Origin: Acidobacteriota bacterium
GTDB taxonomy: Bacteria > Acidobacteriota > Blastocatellia > Pyrinomonadales > Pyrinomonadaceae
Assembly: GCA_005790265.1 (NCBI GenBank)
Contig: SXVE01000206.1
Coordinates: 1 to 9,757 of the forward strand
Length of the DNA: 9,757 bases
Reading direction: 5' to 3'
Shown here: positions 6,649-9,757 of the stretch, one piece after another
Layout: every line of letters starts with the position of its first letter
Position numbering within the stretch: the first letter of the stretch is position 1
Program-made: the position numbers and the translations under genes
Notes under the pieces: model-generated
Databases searched by the model: none
The model's input: the letters and a program-made list of their open reading frames with translations, nothing else
Told to the model about the DNA's origin: nothing

Positions 6649-6984
6649 ATGAAAAGACTTTTACCTTTAACATTCGCATTTGCAATGATTATGTCGCTCG
6701 CTTTTATCGGTGATGCGGTTTCAACAGGAAACAACCCGTATTCGGTTAAAGCCCAGACCGTGACCGTTAAGAAACGCCGTCCGGGTGTTGTGCGCAGCGT
6801 GTATCGCGGCGGAAAATATGCCGGCAAACAGGTTTGGAACGGAACCAAATGGGTTTCTTCAAAAACCTGGCAAGGTACAAAATACGTCGGCAAGAAAACC
6901 GTTCAAGGAACGAAATATGCCGCGCACAAAACGAAACGCGGAGCGAAAGCAACAGTTAGCCGCGCGAAAAAGATTCTCTACTAA
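6649..6984 (+). CDS. Small exported basic protein made of 11-residue GTK repeats
   Basis: A 111-residue protein with no recognised named family. Residues 1-35 form a signal peptide (MKRLLPLTFAFAMIMSLAF core; a likely cleavage is after VKA at 35). The mature part is strongly basic and falls into a strict 11-residue period: VYRGGKYAGKQ (51-61), VWNGTKWVSSK (62-72), TWQGTKYVGKK (73-83), TVQGTKYAAHK (84-94) and the degenerate TKRGAKATVSR (95-105). Gly, Lys and an aromatic recur at fixed places. The unit W-x-G-T-K-W-V-S recurs in the next gene's protein, so the two are related. Hendecad periodicity suggests an extended amphipathic helix or surface-associated chain; the Lys-rich face could bind anionic polymers or membranes, but this is inference. 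The gene is closed by a strong terminator. Coding is well supported by the signal peptide, repeats and ribosome-site-like GAGGA. Confidence 0.8.
   Translation: MKRLLPLTFAFAMIMSLAFIGDAVSTGNNPYSVKAQTVTVKKRRPGVVRSVYRGGKYAGKQVWNGTKWVSSKTWQGTKYVGKKTVQGTKYAAHKTKRGAKATVSRAKKILY
6799..6963 (+). repeat. Five 33-bp coding repeats (11-residue units)
   Basis: Codons for residues 51-105 of the basic exported protein split into five consecutive 33-bp units without insertion or deletion. The three central units are the most alike, each with GGNACNAAR encoding Gly-Thr-Lys, while the first and last have drifted. Conservation is clearer in protein than in DNA, which points to old duplications kept by selection. 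Confidence 0.8.
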
Positions 6985-7013
6985 TCTGTAAACTGCGGAT
7001 TGATGAATAATAG

Positions 7014-7050
7014 AAAAGGAACGTGTTTGTATAAGCACGTTCCTTTTTTT
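7014..7050 (+). terminator. Strong intrinsic terminator after the basic repeat protein
   Basis: AAAAGGAACGTG (7014-7025) pairs perfectly with CACGTTCCTTTT (7036-7047). Pairing can extend inward by three pairs, including one G-U, leaving the tetraloop GTAT (7029-7032). The T-run continues to 7050. It lies 29 bases past the stop codon and isolates the gene from the next repeat protein. The A-rich left flank is short, so it acts mainly on plus-strand transcription. Confidence 0.9.
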
Positions 7051-7072
7051 GGCATAGAAAATGCCGCTCATT

Positions 7073-7101
7073 TTGTACCGGACAGAGCAAAAGATTATTT
7101 T
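7073..7101 (+). promoter_or_regulatory. Candidate promoter of the LEA-like repeat protein
   Basis: TTGTAC (7073-7078) and TATTTT (7096-7101) are separated by 17 bases, with three and four consensus matches. A start about seven bases downstream would give a leader of roughly 20 bases containing the Shine-Dalgarno site. A promoter is required here because a strong terminator lies just upstream. A small hairpin, GGCAT/ATGCC at 7051-7065, sits between the terminator and the candidate. Confidence 0.35.
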
Positions 7102-7114
7102 AACAGCGAAATTT

Positions 7115-7120
7115 GGAGGT
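7115..7120 (+). promoter_or_regulatory. Strong Shine-Dalgarno site fixing the start at 7128
   Basis: GGAGGT, preceded by TTT, lies seven bases before ATG 7128. An in-frame TTG at 7113 overlaps this site and cannot be the start. It is the clearest ribosome binding site in the window; most other genes here have none, which suggests high expression of this small exported protein. Confidence 0.85.
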
Positions 7121-7127
7121 TAAAACT

Positions 7128-7613
7128 ATGAGGTTAAAGAGTTTCTTAAATTATTTATTGGTTCTTTCAGTTGTAGTGTTTTCATACGCATCAATTAACG
7201 CGCAAGTAGTTGACGCGGTCAAAGACGCGGCGAGCAAAACAAAAGAAGTGACCGTTGATGCTGCCAAAAAAACAGCGGATGTGACAAAGGATGTCGCCGA
7301 CAAAACCAAAGATGTGACGGTTGATGCAGCGAAAAAAACTGCGGACGTGACGACAGATGTTGCTGGAGAAGCAAAAGATGTTACCGTTGATGCAGCGAAA
7401 GCAACCGGTTCCGGCGCAAAAAAAGTCGGCAGTTACACAGTCAACGTAACGGAAAATGTCGCCGGAGAAGCATATGAAGGCGGCAAATGGTTTGTAACTA
7501 CAACTTGGGACGGCACTAAATGGGTTTCCAAAAAAACGATGTACGGCGCGAAAAAAGCGGCGAGCGCGACCAAAGATTTTGTAGTCGGCGAAGACGAAAA
7601 ACCCAAACCGTAG
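7128..7613 (+). CDS. Exported LEA-like protein built of eleven 11-residue repeats
   Basis: The 161-residue protein starts at ATG 7128, fixed by GGAGGT. A signal peptide covers residues 1-25 (FLNYLLVLSVVVFSYASINA, cleavage before Q26). Residues 27-147 divide in one unbroken register into eleven 11-mers. The first seven are LEA-like Asp/Lys/Ala units, for example TKDVTVDAAKK and TADVTTDVAGE, arranged as near-identical 22-residue pairs at 38-59, 60-81 and 82-103. The last units change to the aromatic/basic type: AYEGGKWFVTT (115-125), TWDGTKWVSKK (126-136) and TMYGAKKAASA (137-147), which match the repeats of the preceding gene. The tail is acidic (GEDEKPKP). Such hendecads resemble group-3 LEA proteins, which are disordered in water and become helical on drying or on membranes. 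A periplasmic or outer-surface protective or structural role is inferred. No catalytic domain is seen. Confidence 0.85.
   Translation: MRLKSFLNYLLVLSVVVFSYASINAQVVDAVKDAASKTKEVTVDAAKKTADVTKDVADKTKDVTVDAAKKTADVTTDVAGEAKDVTVDAAKATGSGAKKVGSYTVNVTENVAGEAYEGGKWFVTTTWDGTKWVSKKTMYGAKKAASATKDFVVGEDEKPKP
7239..7436 (+). repeat. Three tandem 66-bp coding repeats (22 residues = two 11-mers)
   Basis: The units are 7239-7304, 7305-7370 and 7371-7436. The first two encode TKEVTVDAAKKTADVTKDVA and TKDVTVDAAKKTADVTTDVA, each plus two residues. The third keeps (A)KDVTVDAAK and then diverges. The DNA shares blocks such as GTTGATGC and GCGAAAAAAAC/GCCAAAAAAAC, but third-position changes show that the copies are not freshly duplicated. 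Such a tract can expand or contract by slippage, changing chain length in 22-residue steps. Confidence 0.85.
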
Positions 7614-7640
7614 TTATCAGCATATAAAAATTGCTAATTC

Positions 7641-7700
7641 AAAGCGGTCAGCAACTATTTTCAAAATCGGTTGTTGACCGCTTTCGTATTTTGTTTTTTA
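7641..7700 (+). terminator. Intrinsic terminator after the LEA-like protein
   Basis: AAAGCGGTCAGCAAC (7641-7655) pairs with GTTGTTGACCGCTTT (7670-7684): 15 pairs with one G-U. The loop, 7656-7669, contains a weak inner ATTTT/AAAAT pairing. A T-rich tail (CGTATTTTGTTTTTTA) runs to 7700. It starts 28 bases after the stop. Its right arm also contains the -35-like element of the next gene. Confidence 0.88.
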
Positions 7701-7702
7701 AT
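7674..7702 (+). promoter_or_regulatory. Promoter candidate embedded in the terminator's right arm
   Basis: TTGACC (7674-7679) and TTTAAT (7697-7702) each match sigma70 consensus at five of six positions, with the ideal 17-base spacing. The expected start near 7708-7710 would fall two to four bases before ATG 7712, giving a nearly leaderless mRNA. That fits the lack of any Shine-Dalgarno site before this ATG. Sequence evidence only. Confidence 0.55.
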
Positions 7703-7711
7703 CTATTTCTT

Positions 7712-9079
7712 ATGAAAGAAAAAGTAAGAGTTGCCAGCGGACAAGGTTTTTGGGGTGATTTATTAACGGCACCGGTCGAACAGGTGCGCGGCGGACAGAT
7801 TGATTATTTAATGCTCGATTACCTCGCTGAGGTAACGATGAGCATCGTCCAGAAACAGCGCCAGCGCGATCCGAACGCCGGTTACGCGCGTGATTTCGTC
7901 TCGCTGATGCGCGAAATTCTACCCGATTGCGTCGAGAAAAACATCAAAGTTTTATCGAACGCGGGCGGCGTCAATGTCGAGGGCTGCGCGATGGCGATTA
8001 AAGATGTCGCAGGCGAATTAGGTTTGAGCGGACAAGTAAAAATCGGCGTCGTTACCGGCGACGATATTCTCGGACGACTCGACGAATTTATCGAAAAAGG
8101 CGTCGAAATCAAAAATATGGACACGGGCGAACCGCTCGCCGCCGTGCGCGATAAAGTGCAGAGCGCCAACGTTTATCTCGGCGCGCAGCCGCTCGTCGAA
8201 GCGCTCGGCAAAGGCGCGCAAATCATCGTCGGCGGTCGTCTGACCGACACCGGCTTGACTCTCGCACCGTTGATGCACGAATTCGGCTGGACATTTGAAG
8301 ATTGGAATCTGGTCGCCGCCGGAACGATTGCCGGACACATCATTGAATGCGGCGGGCAATGTTCGGGCGGAAATTGTCAGTACGATTGGAAGCATATTCC
8401 CGATTTGGCGAACATCGGTTTTCCGATTGTCGAAGCGTATCCGAACGGCGAATTCGTCGTGACGAAACACGAAAACACCGGCGGATTGGTCAGCGTTCAG
8501 TCAGTCAAAGAACAGCTTTTGTACGAGATGGGCGATCCGCACGCGTATATTACGCCGGATGTTGTCGCCGATTTTACAACGATTCAATTAAAAGATGACG
8601 GTGCGAACCGCGTTAAAGTTCACGGCATCGAAGGCAATCCGAACACCGAATTTTACAAAGTTTCGATTGCGTATTCGGCGGGTTGGAAAGCCGTCGGAAC
8701 GCTCGTTTATTCTTATCCGGACGCTTACGAAAAAGCGCAAGCCGCCGATCAGATTCTGCGTTCGCGGCTTGAAAAACTCGGCTTGAAATTCGGCGTAATC
8801 TTAACCGAATTTGTCGGCGTCAATGCCACGCACGGACATCTTGCGGGTGAACCGGCGAAAGATATTCCCGAAGTTCAACTGCGTTTCGGCGTGCGCGGGC
8901 AATCGAAAGCGGACGTTGAACGATTCACCAAAGAACTCGCGCCGCTGATCTTGACCGGTCCGCCGTCTGTCACCGGATTTGCGGGCGGTCGTCCGAAAGT
9001 CGAAGAAATTATGGCTTACTTCCCCGCTTTGATTCCGAAAAGTTTAATCGAAACAAAGGTAGAAATCATCGAAGCCTAA
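7712..9079 (+). CDS. AtuA-like acyclic terpene utilisation / DUF1446 family protein
   Basis: ATG 7712 gives 455 residues (KEKVRVASGQGFWGDLLTAP opening), the usual length for the short AtuA/DUF1446 form. An upstream in-frame TTG at 7631 is rejected because the extra 27 codons lie across a terminator hairpin. Family blocks seen are SNAGGVNVEGCA (about 86-97), GGRLTDTGLTLAPLMHEFGW (174-193), AGHIIECGGQCSGGNCQYDW (207-226), ENTGGLVSVQSVKEQLLYEM and a C-terminal TGPPSVTGFAGGRPKVEEIM. AtuA is required for growth on citronellol-type acyclic terpenes in Pseudomonas, but its reaction is not established, and related proteins occur beside acyl-CoA carboxylases and mutases. The partial mutase pair in this window suggests a role in branched or methylated acyl-CoA breakdown. 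Cytoplasmic, with no signal peptide. Family call secure; function inferred. Confidence 0.9.
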   Translation: MKEKVRVASGQGFWGDLLTAPVEQVRGGQIDYLMLDYLAEVTMSIVQKQRQRDPNAGYARDFVSLMREILPDCVEKNIKVLSNAGGVNVEGCAMAIKDVAGELGLSGQVKIGVVTGDDILGRLDEFIEKGVEIKNMDTGEPLAAVRDKVQSANVYLGAQPLVEALGKGAQIIVGGRLTDTGLTLAPLMHEFGWTFEDWNLVAAGTIAGHIIECGGQCSGGNCQYDWKHIPDLANIGFPIVEAYPNGEFVVTKHENTGGLVSVQSVKEQLLYEMGDPHAYITPDVVADFTTIQLKDDGANRVKVHGIEGNPNTEFYKVSIAYSAGWKAVGTLVYSYPDAYEKAQAADQILRSRLEKLGLKFGVILTEFVGVNATHGHLAGEPAKDIPEVQLRFGVRGQSKADVERFTKELAPLILTGPPSVTGFAGGRPKVEEIMAYFPALIPKSLIETKVEIIEA

Positions 9080-9110
9080 ATTTGGCAGTTCACTTTTTTC
9101 CTATAAAAAT

Positions 9111-9150
9111 AAAAAAAAGCGGCGCAGTAAAATGCTTGCCGCTTTTTTTT
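9111..9150. terminator. Bidirectional terminator between convergent genes
   Basis: AAAAAAAAGCGGC (9111-9123) and GCCGCTTTTTTTT (9138-9150) pair perfectly over 13 bases, and GCA/TGC in the loop may extend the structure. Flanking A-rich (from about 9102) and T-rich (to about 9157) tracts give each strand a U-run. It serves the AtuA-like gene on plus, 31 bases past its stop, and the PIG-L gene on minus, 43 bases past its stop. Confidence 0.92.
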
Positions 9151-9193
9151 ATTTTTTGAGACGCGCGAAATTGCGCAAAAGCTACGATGAAAT

Positions 9194-9757
9194 CTACAGC
9201 CAATCGTCGTTCGCTTCGGCATAACATAAAAACGTCTCGCTAAATTTGTGGTTCGCACCTGTGCGCGCTGCTTCCGAGCGATGAAATTTTTTCAGTTTTG
9301 ATTTTAGCTGCTCCGCGCCGCCGAATTGGAAAGCGATTTGACTTTCGTAAGCGGCGCAGGCGGCGACTTTATCCGCCAGATGCAGCTCGATGTCGCAAAA
9401 AATCGTCTTCAAATTGTTCGGCAGCAAATCAGACACCTCAGCGTGCGAATCGCGAATCGCATACGGCGTGTCGCGGTACCAGCACATTTTTTGTCTTGGA
9501 AAAACTTCGGCGACCGCGAGAATTGTTTGCAGATGATCCGCGTGATTGCCGAGTCCCTGCGGCGCGAAAACGATTTCCGGTTGGTGAATTTCATCGAGCA
9601 GCGTCAGATGTTCCGCAACCGATTTCCAAATTTCGTCGCCCGGTTTGATTCCGCCGAATAATTCGGGCGCAGAATGATAACCGCGATGCGGCGCTTCGGG
9701 AAAATTCAGATGCAAAACGTCGCTCGCGCCGAGAATTTTCGCCGCGCGACAATCTTC
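9194..9757 (-). CDS. PIG-L/LmbE-family deacetylase, N-terminus outside the window
   Basis: The minus-strand frame is open to the right edge, giving 187 residues ending at TAG 9194-9196. A TTG at 9715 is not the true start, because the 14 codons upstream of it (EDCRAAKILGASDV) continue the family pattern of a helix followed by LGA-x-DV-LHLNFPE. APQGLGNHADH, with its two histidines, is the second metal-binding block of zinc-dependent PIG-L deacetylases. The first block (HPDDE type) should lie about 30-50 residues upstream, beyond the window. Such enzymes remove N-acetyl groups from GlcNAc-linked small molecules, as in bacillithiol, mycothiol or GPI-like synthesis, or from antibiotic intermediates. 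FGGIKPGDEIW and CWYRDTPYAI segments also fit the superfamily. The substrate cannot be told from this fragment. It is convergent with the AtuA-like gene and shares its terminator. Confidence 0.87.
   Translation of the reverse strand, partial: EDCRAAKILGASDVLHLNFPEAPHRGYHSAPELFGGIKPGDEIWKSVAEHLTLLDEIHQPEIVFAPQGLGNHADHLQTILAVAEVFPRQKMCWYRDTPYAIRDSHAEVSDLLPNNLKTIFCDIELHLADKVAACAAYESQIAFQFGGAEQLKSKLKKFHRSEAARTGANHKFSETFLCYAEANDDWL

Noticed and set aside
6510..6713. Small Phe/Tyr/Ile-rich frame across the 6506-6648 gap
   Set aside because: It is a product of AT-rich intergenic sequence, runs into the exported repeat protein in another frame, and shows no helix or signal-peptide pattern.
7239..7436. 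Tandem repeats as a CRISPR array
   Set aside because: The repeats are contiguous, coding, divergent at third positions and have no unique spacers.
7631..7711. TTG start at 7631 for the AtuA-like protein
   Set aside because: The added 27 residues span a 15-pair terminator stem, and the family opening begins at the ATG 7712 product.
8018..8470. Antisense open frame of about 150 codons inside the AtuA-like gene
   Set aside because: It is a mirror of the conserved sense frame, with no promoter, ribosome site or recognisable domain.
9298..9661. Plus-strand frames opposite the PIG-L gene
   Set aside because: The minus-strand frame carries the GNHADH metal block and family pattern. The plus frames are Arg-rich shadows.

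Overview
The window looks like a chromosomal segment from a Gram-negative-type heterotrophic bacterium of moderate GC content. The gene content suggests Acidobacteriota (Blastocatellia/Pyrinomonadaceae-like), but that placement is inference, because no rRNA or marker gene is present. Supporting hints are a split methylmalonyl-CoA mutase, an AtuA/DUF1446 protein, an alkylglycerol-monooxygenase-like membrane hydroxylase, many exported proteins and few recognisable Shine-Dalgarno sites. No phage, insertion sequence, CRISPR, tRNA or rRNA is visible.

Bases 1-6505 are a run of plus-strand genes with short gaps and no convincing terminator. The run opens with the C-terminal third of the large subunit of methylmalonyl-CoA mutase and closes with its separate cobalamin-binding small subunit. 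Between the two lie: a hidden two-helix membrane protein gene split by an in-frame TAG (543-752); two small unknown proteins and a YdeI/OmpD-associated family protein that nearly touch each other (769-1839); a GNAT acetyltransferase; a large secreted sialate O-acetylesterase-type SGNH hydrolase; a sterol-desaturase-superfamily membrane enzyme resembling alkylglycerol monooxygenase; and a secreted DUF3298-like protein.

Bases 6506-7710 hold two adjacent small exported proteins, each followed by a strong intrinsic terminator. Both mature chains are built almost wholly of 11-residue repeats, and both share a Trp-x-Gly-Thr-Lys-Trp-Val-Ser unit. One is very basic; the other is LEA-like, with alternating Asp and Lys. 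This pair is the most original feature of the window.

Bases 7712-9079 encode an AtuA/DUF1446 family protein. Its best promoter candidate lies inside the 3' arm of the preceding terminator, which would give a nearly leaderless mRNA. A bidirectional terminator at 9111-9150 separates it from a convergent minus-strand PIG-L/LmbE-family deacetylase that runs off the right edge.

The mutase genes and the AtuA-like gene fit acyl-CoA (propionate/branched-chain) catabolism. The genes between the mutase subunits have no evident metabolic link to them. No defence or otherwise clearly novel multi-gene system was found.
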